A model generated the notes under the pieces. It was not told the origin of the DNA. It saw only the letters and a program-made list of their open reading frames with translations, and ran no database searches. A stretch of DNA of 64,000 nt from Aquilaria yunnanensis (taxonomy: Eukaryota > Streptophyta > Magnoliopsida > Malvales > Thymelaeaceae). The position numbers and the translations under genes were made by a program. This document shows, in pieces, positions 33,028-46,815 of the stretch; position 1 is the first letter of the stretch, and each line of letters opens with the position of its first letter. Location of the stretch: NCBI GenBank assembly GCA_039654915.1, contig CM077596.1, positions 49,350,501 through 49,414,500 on the forward strand, given 5' to 3'.

Positions 33028-33924
33028 CTAGCAACTTGGACTTGGTTTTGCTTGATGAGGCGGCAATGGATTGTGGGTGACATTTGGCTCATCGGAAAAG
33101 TCCAACCACTTTGACTCGATTAATTGTTGAACTATACGCTTCAATGCCATGCAGTTTTCCAAGCCATGGCCTGGAACGCCATCATGATATGGGCAGGTAA
33201 TGTTAGGGTTATACCACCTTGGATATGGGGGTTTGAATGGCTTTGTAGGAATTGGACGGATAAATTGTCTTTCGATGAGTTTTGGGTATAACTCAGTATA
33301 AGTCATGGAAATTGGTGTGAAAACTTTTCTTGGTCTTGGTGCAGGTACTGGAGGAGTAGGAACAGGTGGCCATGACTGATTAGGTCTGTTAAAAGGATAA
33401 TTGTTGGGCCTATTGGAAGGATAATCATTGGGCCTATTTGGAGGATAATTATTGGGCCTATTCAGAGGATAATCATTGGGCCTATTTGGAAGGTAATTAT
33501 CGGGCCCATTGGCAAAATAGGATAGGCGAGGTCCGATAGCCACAGTATCCACGAGGGGAATCCTTTTTCCGCGTCCTATTTGTTGTACTTCGTCATCTTT
33601 TCTTCTGGATGGTCCTCCTCTTTTCATAGGATTATTAAAGGATTCAGCAATATTCCCAGTCCTAATCTCATGCTCGATTCTTTCTCCAGACATGACAATG
33701 TTAGAAAAATTAGTTGCCGAATTGCCAATGAGTTCGTCATAATATAGGTACTTAAGTGTCTGGACAAACAAAGTGACCATTTCTCTTTCTGTCATGGGTG
33801 GCTGAACTTGTGCTTCTTGAATTGCTTTCGCCTTGATTAGCTCGATCAATTGTCTCATTTGTTCGGCCATACTTTCTATCTTGGACTCTATCTTTATGAG
33901 ACGTCCTTCGATTTGTTCTGCCAT
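33028..33924 (-). CDS. gag: Truncated gag ORF, 298 aa (element B)
   Basis: Same start (ATG at 33924), coiled coil, NRPN-repeat tract (one unit fewer than C) and first CHHC knuckle as element C's gag. It then stops four codons after LPPHQAKP because about 1.4 kb present in C (second knuckle and whole protease) is absent. Element D has exactly the same junction (59322-60218), so the deletion was inherited by both, not separate decay. Confidence 0.8.
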   Translation of the reverse strand: MAEQIEGRLIKIESKIESMAEQMRQLIELIKAKAIQEAQVQPPMTEREMVTLFVQTLKYLYYDELIGNSATNFSNIVMSGERIEHEIRTGNIAESFNNPMKRGGPSRRKDDEVQQIGRGKRIPLVDTVAIGPRLSYFANGPDNYLPNRPNDYPLNRPNNYPPNRPNDYPSNRPNNYPFNRPNQSWPPVPTPPVPAPRPRKVFTPISMTYTELYPKLIERQFIRPIPTKPFKPPYPRWYNPNITCPYHDGVPGHGLENCMALKRIVQQLIESKWLDFSDEPNVTHNPLPPHQAKPSPSC

Positions 33925-34978
33925 TAATCTTATTTGGAGCCGAGTTGAATATCGGTGTCGAGGTCCAATTTTATCCTTTTAAAAGTAAGGTATATTTTAT
34001 TAGATCCTATGTGTATGTGATTGATGCAATGGATGCATGTAGGAAAAATGAGATTATGTTTTTATCAGACTTTGTATACACGTGATTAATGTAATGGATG
34101 TATGCAATGAGATTATGTTTTTATCAAACTTTATATGCACGTGATTAATGTAATGGATGTATGCAATGAGATTATGTTTTTATCAGACTTTATATGCACG
34201 TGATTAATGTAATGGATGTATGCGATGAGTGAATTTGATTATCCACTATCGTGGAACTTCAAGACTTTTAGTTGTTATTAAAAAGACCAAAAAGTTTGCA
34301 TAGTTTGATGCGTGGTTTTGATGCATGAAGAATATTTGCACAAAACAGAAGTATAACAAAAGAAAGATAAGTTTATTAATAACTTAAATAGCAATTAACA
34401 ACTCATGAACTATTATGGAAAAATGAGTTAAAACCATAAATACGAAAATAAAAGTGTAGAGCAACAACACAGCATAACAAGGATATGCTTATGGCGTTGG
34501 TAAATGGGAGGAATACTATGGTCAGTTCTATGGTTAAGTGGGGAGTTCTATATGCATAAGGTGGCTTATCAAAAAGGCAAGGGATAGTTCCCGAATCCCG
34601 TCACTAAATTATAGTGACGGCCCGATTCCTTACCCTCTAGGGTTTATGTAAGGAATGGATTAATTCGAGTCGTAGCTTTTCGTGGGCCCATGCAGAGACT
34701 AACCGTCTCAGAAGGCAATACACTACTTTGCTACTTTGAAACCGGTGAAGGCTTGGAGACCATGGCCTCACAAGGACAACAACACCAATTCCGCTTAGAA
34801 AGAATCATGTTCGATTTAAGTAAGCTCGGGTATAGAGCTTCATATTGTGAATGCATAATGCATGTTTTCGCTAAGTAAATATAGCATATAAAAATCCACA
34901 TAATAAGCAAAGTAAATTAAAACAAATCAACTTTAGGCTCGACTCACTAACGTCGAGTCCCCAGTGGAGTCGCCAAGC
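33925..34978 (-). other. Element B leader
   Basis: Holds three tandem 60-bp units (34010-34230), the stem-loop 34598-34620, a leader-ORF copy broken by TGA, and the primer-binding site 34957-34975. Confidence 0.7.
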
Positions 34979-37670
34979 TGTGGCAACGTCGGATTTTCGG
35001 GAGTCGCCACCAATCAGTTTACCTAGGTCGATTGGTCACCTTAAATATTGGTCTACGAGAGTTCGGGGGTTCGGGAGTACGGTTACGTTAAAACAACTTT
35101 GTTAAAACGCCCAAAAATTGGCACCTTAGTTGATTTTAATTTTGTTTCGCTTTGCTTTTAAATAAATTTCAGTTAATTTTCAATCTAGAATTTTTAACTG
35201 AATTAATCGGATGTGGATTTTTAGTAATTAATTTGTATAGAATTTTATACTTCCGAACCATGGACTCTGCCGAGTCATTTGGACACGGAAGATTTTTATT
35301 CCGAACCATGGACTCTGCCGAGTCATTTGGACACGGAATTTGGTGAAAATTTTAATCCATATCGTAAAAAATATGGATTTTTATCTTTTTATTTAATTTA
35401 TTTATTTTGAAAGTTTGATATTTTCCAAACCGTAGATCCTGCTGGATCATCCGGATATGGAATTACTTTAATTAATTGTTAGTTATATAATTATTATTTT
35501 TATGGAATTTATTATTACTAATTTGTAAGTCTTTTGTTTTTAGATTTATTAATAATCTAAAAAATTTATTTTTTATTCTTTACACTTTCTTTTCTTTTCT
35601 TTCTTTTCTTTCTTTCTTTTCTTTCTTTTTGATTTTATCTTTCTTTTAGTTTTATTTTTCCTTTCTTTTCTTTCTTTTCTTTTCTTTTCTTTTTCTTTTC
35701 TTTCTTTTCTTTCTTTCTTTTCTTTTTTTATCTTTTCTTTTTCTTTTCTTTCTTTTCTTTCTTTCTTTTCTTTTTTTTTATCTTTTTCTTATCTTTCTTA
35801 TCTTTTTCTTATCTTTCTTTTACTTTTTTTTTTAGTGAAAGTTATTTATTATTTAAATAATTATTCAATTTATAAAAGAAAAATAAAAATAATTGGCTTT
35901 TTAAAAAATTATTTTTATTAGGCTTAAAAAATAATCTTCTTTTAATTTTCATTTATTTATTTAAGTAAGGGTAAAGGTGAATTAAATTAAAAAAAAATTA
36001 TATAAAGGAAAATTAATAATAATAAAGTGGGGCTTTTTGGCCATCCACTTTAAAAATAAATAATAATAAAGGTTAGCAAAGTTAATTAAATTAATTAACA
36101 ACAATAATAAAAATTAGCCAAGTTTAATTAAATTAATTGATTAACAACAATAATAAAAAGTTAGTCAAGTTAATTAAATTAATTGATTAACAACAATAAT
36201 AAAAAGTTAGTCAAGTTAATTAAATTAATTAATTAACAACAATAATAAAAAGTTAGTCAAGTTAATTAAATTAATTAATTAACAACAATAATAAAAAGTT
36301 AGTCAAGTTAATTAAATTAATTAATTAACAACAATAATAAAAAGTTAGTCAAGTTAATTAAATTAATTAATTAACAACAATAAAAGTTAGCCAAGTTAAT
36401 TGATTAATTAACAAAAATAATAAAAAGTTAGACAAGTTAATTAAATTAATTAACAACAATAATAAAAAGTTAGCCAAGTTAATTAAATTAATTAATTAAC
36501 AACAATAATAAAAAGTTAATTAATTACTAACAACAATTATAAAAGTTAGTAATAATGCAAAAATTAAAAGGTTAGTAACAATAATAATATTAAAAGTTAG
36601 TTGTTAGTAAGTTAATAACAAAAAAAAAAAAAGGGTTAGTAATAATAACAAATAAGTAAAACAAGTAAAAATTAAAATAGTTAGGAATTAATTTTGCAAG
36701 AACAAAATAAAAGGTTAGTGACCAAAGTGAAAGAAATAAAAAAAAATTGAGGACAAAACAAGGGTTGTACCCTTTAGTTTTAATTTTGAATTTTGCTGGG
36801 AACGTGAGACAGAGTACACGCGAGGGAGGAGGAGGGAGGAGCAGGCACGGCGCAGGGGAGGAAGAGGAAGGGCAGGGTGGCGCAAGGGAGGAACGCAGCG
36901 GCGGCGTGGCGGCGGCGCGGACGGAGCGGCGGCAGGCGACGGCCGGCAGAGGAAGGAGAAAGAGAGAGAAAACGAGAGGAGAGAGAGAGAGAACGCACGG
37001 GAAATGGAAGGAAGAAGATGGTCGAACTGTCAAAATAAAAAATTTTGGGATTTTCTGGAGAAAGGAAGGAGAGCCAGGGGCTAAGGCAGTAATTTTTTCT
37101 ATTTTTTAAAACGGAGCTCTAAGCTTTCTCTGTATTTTTTTCTGTGTTCAGCACAAAATTTGGGGGGCTATTTATAGAGGAAGCTTAGCTGAACTGTTGA
37201 TGGATAAATTAATAAAAAATTTCAAACTTATCTCTTAAATTGGTAAAATGACAATTTTAGTCCTTTACGTCTCTCAGCCTCTGGATAAGTTCCTGAAGCT
37301 TCTGATTTTGACAATTTTGTCGTTTTCTGTCAATTTGAGCCAAAAACGTCGGCAGGCTCAAAATTTTATGTGACAAACTACCAAATGCTCCTGGAACTTT
37401 CAGAATTTGTCAATTTTGCCTGAAACTTCTTAATTTTGTCATTTTTACCTCAAACTTTTAAATTTTGCCATTTTTTTTTTAGTTTTCTTTTTTTCTTTCA
37501 AATACACATATATATCATTTTAAATCAAATATTCACAAAACAAAAATGTATTTTAAGCTAATTAAAATTTTTAGTAATAATAATAAAAATAATAAATTTT
37601 TTTATTTAATTTCTTTTGTTTAATTTCTTTTAAAATTTTTTTTATGGTCGGACGAAATTTGGTGTCAACA
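34979..37670 (-). repeat. Element B 5' LTR
   Basis: 2692 bp; only a handful of substitutions and homopolymer-length changes from 1584-4271. TATA box 37168-37177 (minus). Followed by CACAT (37671-37675), the right target duplication. Confidence 0.9.
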
Positions 37671-38886
37671 CACATAAATACCATATTCAGGGGGGCAAAG
37701 TAGTCTCTACGAAGCGTAAGAGGAGTACTGCCAACAAAGAAGTTCAATAGACAAGGGGGCAAGTCTTATGGATCAAAACATGAGTTCAAGGAAGAGCAAT
37801 CATTCAGATTATAACATGGGGATAAGTAAGTGTCGGCACGGTCACAAGAAAAGGGGCAAAGCAGACATTGAAAGTAAAGCCTTTGATGGTATCAAATCCA
37901 TGACAATGGATGAGTACCCGAAAGAGATATAAATTATGAGGCGGGCCAACTTTAAAGAAATTGAGGCCAAAATTCAAGAACAAGTCAAAGAAAGGGGATT
38001 TTGAAAAGAGTTGGGCTTTTGAGGCAGTGAACAAAAGCTGGAGATTCAATGATAGTCCAAGAAGGCAATTATAAAGAGGATCCAGTAAAGCAAAGATATG
38101 AAGAACTAGATCAATCCAAAAAATAAAAATAAAAAAATAAAATAAAAATAAAAATAAAAATAAAATAAGAACCATCAATTACACATGCTTTGCATTCATG
38201 CATTTCACATCATGCATGCATGACTTTTACATGATAGGAATCAAATGGGAATCACATTCACAGCACAGTTACAGCAGTATAAGCTGAGATCTCAATGTCA
38301 TCAGCTCTTACCATTCTATCACTGGATACACAGCTAATATGCGGGACCAACCCGCATCAGGAATTCAAGGATAAGGTAGACAATATGTCAAAAGCCTGGC
38401 AATCGATTCAATAATCGAGACTACACCTGGAAGGACAGGATTGACGTCAGCTAGTAGTATCCAAGATAAGAGATAGCTATAGTCAAGGATAAGGCAGATA
38501 TCAAAAAAATATAAAGTAGACAATATTGTCAAAAGCCTGGCAATTGATTCAATAATCGAGGCTACACCTGGAAGGACAGGATTGATGCCAGCTTAGCAGC
38601 ATCCAAGATAAGAGATAGCTGTGGTCAAAGATAAGGCAGACATCAAGAAATATTGTCGTTGAAAATTTGTCAAAAGCGGACAATGGATTCAATAATCGAG
38701 GACTGGATCGACGTCAGCTCGATGGAATATCCAAGATAAAAAATATCTATCACATCAAAATGAAGTAGGATCCACTTTTCCGGTTAAGCGGCGGATACGG
38801 TACTCCGTGACTCTCAAGTCGGTTCTCTTAGTTGCCCATAATAACTGATTCTTTCCTCTCTTCTTTCTTTTACTTCCCTCTAGAAA
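37671..38886 (+). other. Element A region from small ORF to CRP-a promoter
   Basis: Resumes element A after B. It holds the 54-aa ORF, then low-complexity A-rich sequence (38110-38170), then three tandem blocks of about 130-150 bp (38360-38720). Each has TTGATTCAATAATCGAG and GGATTGACGTCAGC-like sequence, including perfect TGACGTCA in one, followed by an A-rich TATA-like run (38735-38750) and GCGGATACGGTACTCCG upstream of CRP-a. Confidence 0.6.
37768..37932 (+). CDS. Conserved 54-aa small basic ORF (element A)
   Basis: ATG at 37768, TAA at 37930-37932. Identical in layout to B's copy (MDQNMSSRKSNHSDYNM start, CRHGHKKRGK centre). Still open although A's CRP-a, CRP-c and LOG are damaged. Confidence 0.45.
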   Translation: MDQNMSSRKSNHSDYNMGISKCRHGHKKRGKADIESKAFDGIKSMTMDEYPKEI

Positions 38887-39435
38887 ATGGATCCTACTCT
38901 TTCTGTCTTACGAAAATATTTTCCTTCTCTCCCAATGAACATTCTTAAAAAGATCTACCAAGTTCGCTGTTAACGATTAAGAGTTCAGATGCACAAAGGA
39001 ATCCCTGAAGATGTGCGGTGGTTAATCGAAGTCAAGGTTCGTCTGGCAGGTGAAATCCCAGAGGCATTTGTGTCTCACATGCCTGGTATAGGCAAAAGCT
39101 CTTATGCCAAAAAGCGAAGAGCGAAAAAGTTACAAGTCTGCAATAAATGTGGACGGTGGACTTGTAATACTAAATGTCGTTCTTTAGGGATGATCTCTGA
39201 TAATCGAGAAGATAAAATACGATTCATTAAGAATGGCCTGAGTAAGGACTCGTTGGATGATATTCAATTGACTCTTGAGACGCATTCTTGTGGATCCATG
39301 CAACGTGAACTTCTTGGTTTATGGAGCATTTTTCATGAAGAACGAGAACGATACAGTCCCGGGAATCTGACTGTAAATGACCCTGTTTGCCAGCTTGTAA
39401 GAAAACTGGATGGCAAGCAAATCCTCGACTCATAG
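38887..39435 (+). pseudogene. CRP-a, broken by an early stop (element A)
   Basis: The ATG at 38887 opens the usual frame but codon 29 (38971-38973) is TAA where the other copies have GAA. From the internal ATG at 38989 the frame is open to the normal stop, so a product lacking the first 34 residues but keeping the basic run and finger (CNKCGRWTCNTKC) is conceivable. His in the finger is Asn here. Confidence 0.8.
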
Positions 39436-39708
39436 AAGCCGTTAATGCCGTTACTGGACGTAAAGCCAGTAGAAGATGTGAGCCACAGTCACAATTACTG
39501 TACATACAATTTATCATATTTGGAAAATTTACATTTTTTTTTTGACAATAATGTACTTATTCTCATAAGTGTAATCGACACGTTATCCTTTCATCACTAT
39601 AAATGCATGTTCTTCTTTCCGATTAAGCAGCGGATACGATACTCCGTAACTTCCAAAGTCGGTTGTTTCAGAGTCCTTTCCCTCATCCATTAAATTCTTC
39701 TTTTATCA

Positions 39709-40257
39709 ATGGATTCTACTCTTTCTACCCTGCAAAAGTACTTTCCTTCTCTTCCAATAAATGTTCTTAAAAAGATCTACCATGCTAGATGTGAACGATT
39801 TAGAGTATTTATGCACAAAGGCATTCCTGATAATGTGCGGTGGCTAATCGAAGCTAAGGTTCGGTCGGCTGGTGAAGTTCCAGATGCATTCTTCCCCCGT
39901 ATGCCCGGCTTTGGTAAAAGCGCTTATGCCAAAAAGAGAAGAGTAATGAGGCTAGGCATCTGTCATAATTGTGGATGGTGGATTTGCGGCACTAAATGTC
40001 GTTCTCTAGGATACATCTCCAAAAATCGCGAGGATAAAAGAAAATTCATAAAGAATGGTCTGCGTAAGGAATCTCTGGGGGATATCCGAGGGACTCTTGA
40101 AGCACATTCTTGTGGAATAGTACAACACGAAATAGTCGATTTATGGAGGACTTACCATAAAGAACGAGATCGTTACAGTCCCCAAAATCTGACTGTAAAT
40201 GACCCTGTTTGTCAGTTTGTAAGAAAACTGGATGGGAAGCAAATCCCCGACTTATAG
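39709..40257 (+). CDS. CRP-b: 182-aa zinc-finger protein, b/c mosaic (element A)
   Basis: Intact; ATG at 39709, TATA box 39597-39605. The start (MDSTLS) and end (KLDGKQIPDL) are CRP-b-like. The centre (FRVFMHKG to CHNCGWWICGTKC, and EAHSCGIVQ) matches CRP-c rather than other CRP-b copies. Basic run reads KKRRVMR, losing one lysine. Gene conversion or unequal crossing-over between neighbours is the simplest reading. Confidence 0.65.
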   Translation: MDSTLSTLQKYFPSLPINVLKKIYHARCERFRVFMHKGIPDNVRWLIEAKVRSAGEVPDAFFPRMPGFGKSAYAKKRRVMRLGICHNCGWWICGTKCRSLGYISKNREDKRKFIKNGLRKESLGDIRGTLEAHSCGIVQHEIVDLWRTYHKERDRYSPQNLTVNDPVCQFVRKLDGKQIPDL

Positions 40258-40473
40258 AAGGCATTGAAGCCATTACTGGACATAAATCAGTGGAAGATGA
40301 GAGCCACAGTCACGATTGCTGTACATATAAGCTATCATTTGTCTTTTCTTTTGACAATAATGTACTTGCTTCTGTAAGTGTAATTAACGCATTATCCCTT
40401 TCATCACTATAAATATATGTTAGTTATATTCGTTTCCTACAATCACTAATTTCTTTCTTTGCCTCCTTCATCA

Positions 40474-41022
40474 ATGGAGTCTTCTCTTTCCTCCCTACGA
40501 AAGTATTTTCCTTCCTTCCCAATAAATGTTCTTAAAAAGATTTATCAAGCTAGATGTGAACGATTCAGAGTATTTATGCACAAAGGCATTCCTGATAATG
40601 TGCGGTGGCTAATCGAAGCTAAGGTTCGTTCAGCTGGTGAAGTTCCAGAAGCGTTCTTTCCTCGTATGCCCTGCTTTGGTAAAAGTGCTTATGCCAAAAA
40701 AAGAAGAGCAAAGAGGCTAGGCGTTTGTCATAATTGTGGATGGTGGATTTACGGCAATAAATGTCGTTCTCCAGGAGTGATCACCAGAAATCGTAATGAT
40801 AGAATAAGATTCATTAAGAATGGCTTGCGTAAGGAATCTTTAGAAGATATTCGAGAGGTTCTTGAAGCGCATTCTTGCGGAATAGTGCAATTTGAGATTG
40901 TTGGATTATGGATAATTCTCCAAAAAGAATGAGATCGTTATAGTCTTGGGAATCTGACTTTAAACGACCCAGTTTGCCAGTTTGTGAGAAAACTGGATGG
41001 GATGCAAATCGCCGATTCATAG
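40474..41022 (+). pseudogene. CRP-c, broken by one nonsense codon (element A)
   Basis: ATG at 40474. TGA at 40930-40932 where B and D have CGA, at about codon 153. The zinc finger is upstream of the break, but the Cys of WWICGNKC is Tyr here, so the third finger Cys is lost as well. TATA box 40407-40416. Confidence 0.82.
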
Positions 41023-41039
41023 AAGGCATTGAAGCCGTT

Positions 41040-41400
41040 ACTGGATGCAAAATCAGTGGAAGACGTGAACCAAAGTCACGATTACTGTACATGCTAGCTG
41101 TCGCTTTTGAAATTATCCTCCCAATAATGTACCCACTCCTGACATGAGATACAGTTATGACTACTGTATATAGCTGCCACTTTTAAAATTTTCCTTCTCT
41201 TCCAACAATCACGTACCTACTCCTGACGTAAGCTACAGTAGTGACTACTGTACATGCTAGCAACTATTTTGAAAATTTTCCTCCTCTTTTAACGATAGTG
41301 TACCCATACTTGACCAGAGTCATACTCGTGAGTATTGTGTATAGCTAGCAATAATGTATCCACTCTTAAAAAAAAAAAAAAAGAAATTATTACTTTATCT
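41040..41400 (+). promoter_or_regulatory. Promoter blocks upstream of LOG (element A)
   Basis: About four copies of the shared block, fewer than in B, C and D. It includes CTCCTGACGTAAGCTACAG (41220-41238). The TATA box is at 41409-41418, 40 bp before the LOG ATG. Confidence 0.55.
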
Positions 41401-41457
41401 TTTCATCTCTATAAATATATCCTCTTTTCTTCTTTTCTCACATGGGTAAAGATAAGA

Positions 41458-42060
41458 ATGGAGAAAACCTCCACTCGTAAACCCCGAAGTATTTGTGTAT
41501 TTTCTGGAGCTTTTCCTGGAGAAGATGAAGAGTACTTAAAGGCAGCCAACCATTTGGGTAGTGTATTAGCTGAGCGAAAAATACACTTAGTTTATGGAGG
41601 AGGTAGTGTCGGATTAATGGGAGCTGTAGCATCAGCAGCATCTTTAGGAGGAAGCCAGGTTCTGGGTATTATCCCTGCATCTCTGAAATCGGTTTCTGGG
41701 GGCACGATTGGAAAAGAGCTAGTGGTTAAAAATCTGCAAGAGCGCTTGTTACAAATGCTTTTTAATGCTGATGCTTTTATCGCTCTACCAGGTGGCTTTG
41801 GCACATTAGGAGAAGTCTTCCAAATCGCTTCCATGGCCCAACTTAATTTGCATCAAAAACCCATTGGGCTATTAAATGTTAACTATTTCTTCGCAGGTCT
41901 ATTATCTTTTATGAATCGTGCTGTGAAGCAGAAGTTTATCCCTGAGGTGGCACGACGAATCATAATATCCGCAACAACTGCTGAAGAATTGCTAGATAAA
42001 ATGCAAGCTTTTGTTCCTAAACCAGATCCAGCGATGATCCAAATAGACTGGGCACGATAG
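41458..42060 (+). CDS. LOG: LOG-type phosphoribohydrolase, 200 aa, nine codons short (element A)
   Basis: ATG at 41458 (earlier in-frame codons exist but no better start). Same type as element C's LOG (MEKTSTRKPRS). A CAG-to-TAG change ends it after IDWAR, removing nine C-terminal residues outside the signature. YGGGSVGLMG and PGGFGTLGE are intact. Two charge changes from C: GTIGKELV for GTIGEELV and PKPDP for PEPDP. It might remain active. An out-of-frame ATG lies at 41442, just upstream. Confidence 0.75.
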   Translation: MEKTSTRKPRSICVFSGAFPGEDEEYLKAANHLGSVLAERKIHLVYGGGSVGLMGAVASAASLGGSQVLGIIPASLKSVSGGTIGKELVVKNLQERLLQMLFNADAFIALPGGFGTLGEVFQIASMAQLNLHQKPIGLLNVNYFFAGLLSFMNRAVKQKFIPEVARRIIISATTAEELLDKMQAFVPKPDPAMIQIDWAR

Positions 42061-42590
42061 TCTTTCCCAACCAGTTCCGTCCCATAATTGTCCTTTACCC
42101 GGCCTGTTGAAGCATTGTGGAAGAAGAAATGATCTGATCTGTTTTTCTTGTCCTTTCGTTTTAATTATCAGCATTTTCTTTCGTATTTCAGTTTTTATTT
42201 TCAAGGAATTTCGTTATCTTATAAGATAGTTTCGTCCATGCTGATATTAAAACCATGGGACAATGCCTTTAGGTTGGAATGGCTGAGCAAAGAGTAATTT
42301 TTATTACTCTTGAGACGCATCCTATTAGGTCTACTAGGCATAACATTTTGGGGTAGTTAAGCTTTAACCTTATTTGGATGACATATCTCACAAGGGAATC
42401 TATATTTACTGAAGAAAGAATTAGATGAACCTTGGATATTGATTCCAAACATCCGTTCCCTTTACATAATTTGTCAGTGTTATTGTCATCATCAAGATTC
42501 ACTCATCTTATCGAAGTTTAAATTTTTGCACTCGCCTATTATGAAAATTCACACTTCCGAATAGAACATTTCAACTTCGATTGTCTGAGG
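42061..42590 (+). other. 3' flank of LOG in element A
   Basis: Likely 3' UTR. It contains the perfect hairpin AGAGTAAT-TTTT-ATTACTCT at 42291-42310. No gene. Confidence 0.6.
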
Positions 42591-44090
42591 TACTTAAAAA
42601 GGAAGAAAGAGTTTTTCTCCACAATCAATTTCAATTTCAACGAGGTTCTAAGGACGAAACCTTTGCCTCGTAATCAATCAATTTCAATTTCAACGAGGAC
42701 GGAGCCTTTGCCTCGTAATTAATCAATTTCAACGAGGTTCTAAGGACGGAACCTTTGCCTCGTAACCAATCAATTAATCAATAGCCTTTGCCTCGTAATT
42801 AATCAATTTCAACGAGGTTCTAAGGATGAAACCTTTGCCTCGTAATCAATCAGTCCATCTTGCAACGATAAGAGAGTTCTTATCGCAGAGGTTCTAAGGT
42901 AGGGCCCTTAACTTCAAACTTACAACGATAGGAGAGTTCCTATCGTCGAGGTTCTAAGGAGAGTTCCTTAAACCTCAAACAATCAATCATCAATTTTTCT
43001 TCAAACGATAAGAGAGTTCTTATCGCAGAGGTTCTAAGGTAGGGCCCTTAACCTCAAACTTGCAACCATAGGAGAGTTCCTATCGTCGAGGTTCTAAGGA
43101 GAGTTCCTTAAACCTCAAACAATCAATCATCAATTTTTCTTAAACGATAAGAGAGTTCTCATCGCAGAGGTTCTAAGGTAGGGCCCTTAACCTCAAACTT
43201 GCAACGATAGGAGAGTTCCTATCGTCGAGGTTCTAAGGAGAGTTCCTTAAACCTCAAACAATCAATCATCAATTTTTCTTCAAACGATAAGAGAGTTCTT
43301 ATCGCAGAGGTTCTAAGGTAGGGCCCTTAACCTCAAACTTGCAACGATAGGAGAGTTCCTATCGTCGAGGTTCTAAGGAGAGTTCCTTAAACCTCAAACA
43401 ATCAATCATCAATTTTTCTTAAACGATAAGAGAGTTCTTATCGCAGAGGTTCTAAGGTAGGGCCCTTAACCTCAAACTTGCAACGATAGGAGAGTTCCTA
43501 TCGTCGAGGTTCTAAGGAGAGTTCTTTAAACCTCAAACAATCAATCATCAATTTTTCTTCAAACGATAAGAGAGTTCTTATCGCAGAGGTTCTAAGGTAG
43601 AGCCCTTAACCTCAAACTTTCAACGATAGGAGACTTCCTATCGTCGAGGTTCTAAGGAGAGTTCCTTAAACCTCAAACAATCAATCATCAATTTTTCTTC
43701 AAACGATAAGAGAGTTCTTATCGCAGAGGTTCTAAGGTAGGGCTCTTAACCTCAAACTTTCAACGATAGGAAAGTTCCTATCGTCGAGGTTCAATGAGAG
43801 TTCCTTAACCTCAATCAATCAATTTTGCTTTCAACGATAGGAAAGTTCCTATCGTCGAGGTTCTAAGGAGAGTTGCTTAAACCTCAAACAATCAATCATC
43901 AATTTTTCTTCAAACGATAAGAGAGTTCTTATCGCAGAGGTTCTAAGGTAGGGCCCTTAACCTCAAACTTTCAACGATAGGAAAGTTCCTATCGTCGAGG
44001 TTCTGAGAGTTCCTTAACCTCAACCAACCAATCAATTATCAAATTTTCCCTTCAACGATAGGAGAGTTCCTATCGCAGAAGTTTTTAAAG
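42591..44090 (+). repeat. 3'-UTR tandem repeats of element A, a different family
   Basis: First a degenerate CGAGGTTCTAAGGACGGAAC... array (42591-42860). Then about eight units of roughly 140 bp, each a dimer of two 70-bp halves: one with CGATAAGA-GAGT-TCTTATCG, one with ACGATAGGA-GAGT-TCCTATCGT. Both are followed by GAGGTTCTAAGGAGAG...TCCTTAAACCTC pairing. Unit starts fall near 42865, 43005, 43144, 43284, 43423, 43563, 43703 and 43914. Confidence 0.88.
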
Positions 44091-44146
44091 AGGATTCCAT
44101 ATCCTCATAATTTAGGTGGCGAGAAAGTTTTCAATGCCTAGCTAAC

Positions 44147-44211
44147 CCGGACGAAATTTGGTAACGACTTTGCATACATCATGTCCCATGAAGCATGCAA
44201 AGGGGGGCAGC

Positions 44212-44234
<23 letters not shown>
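44147..44234. repeat. Polypurine tract and nested inverted repeat (element A)
   Basis: The polypurine tract is 44199-44211 (plus). Outer arms 44147-44162 and 44219-44234 pair with one mismatch; the inner dyad is CTTTGCAT/ATGCAAAG. Confidence 0.75.

Positions 44235-46815
<2,581 letters not shown>

Larger units (their letters stand above)
1584..37670 (-). mobile_element. Element B: minus-strand cargo-bearing LTR retrotransposon with two nested insertions
   Basis: LTRs lie at 1584-4271 (3' LTR in element sense) and 34979-37670 (5' LTR). They are nearly identical, 2688 and 2692 bp. The flanking 5-bp duplication CACAT is at 1579-1583 and 37671-37675. The primer-binding site lies next to the right LTR and the polypurine tract next to the left one, so transcription runs right to left, as do gag and the cargo. 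Solo LTR S and element C are inserted in it. Cargo: LOG (two stops), CRP-c intact, CRP-b intact, CRP-a (stop). Confidence 0.9.

Noticed and set aside
38887..42060. Cassette as an integrated RNA- or DNA-virus genome
   Set aside because: No viral polymerase, coat or movement protein; the genes lie inside LTR/TSD-bounded elements. Only the CRP core looks viral.
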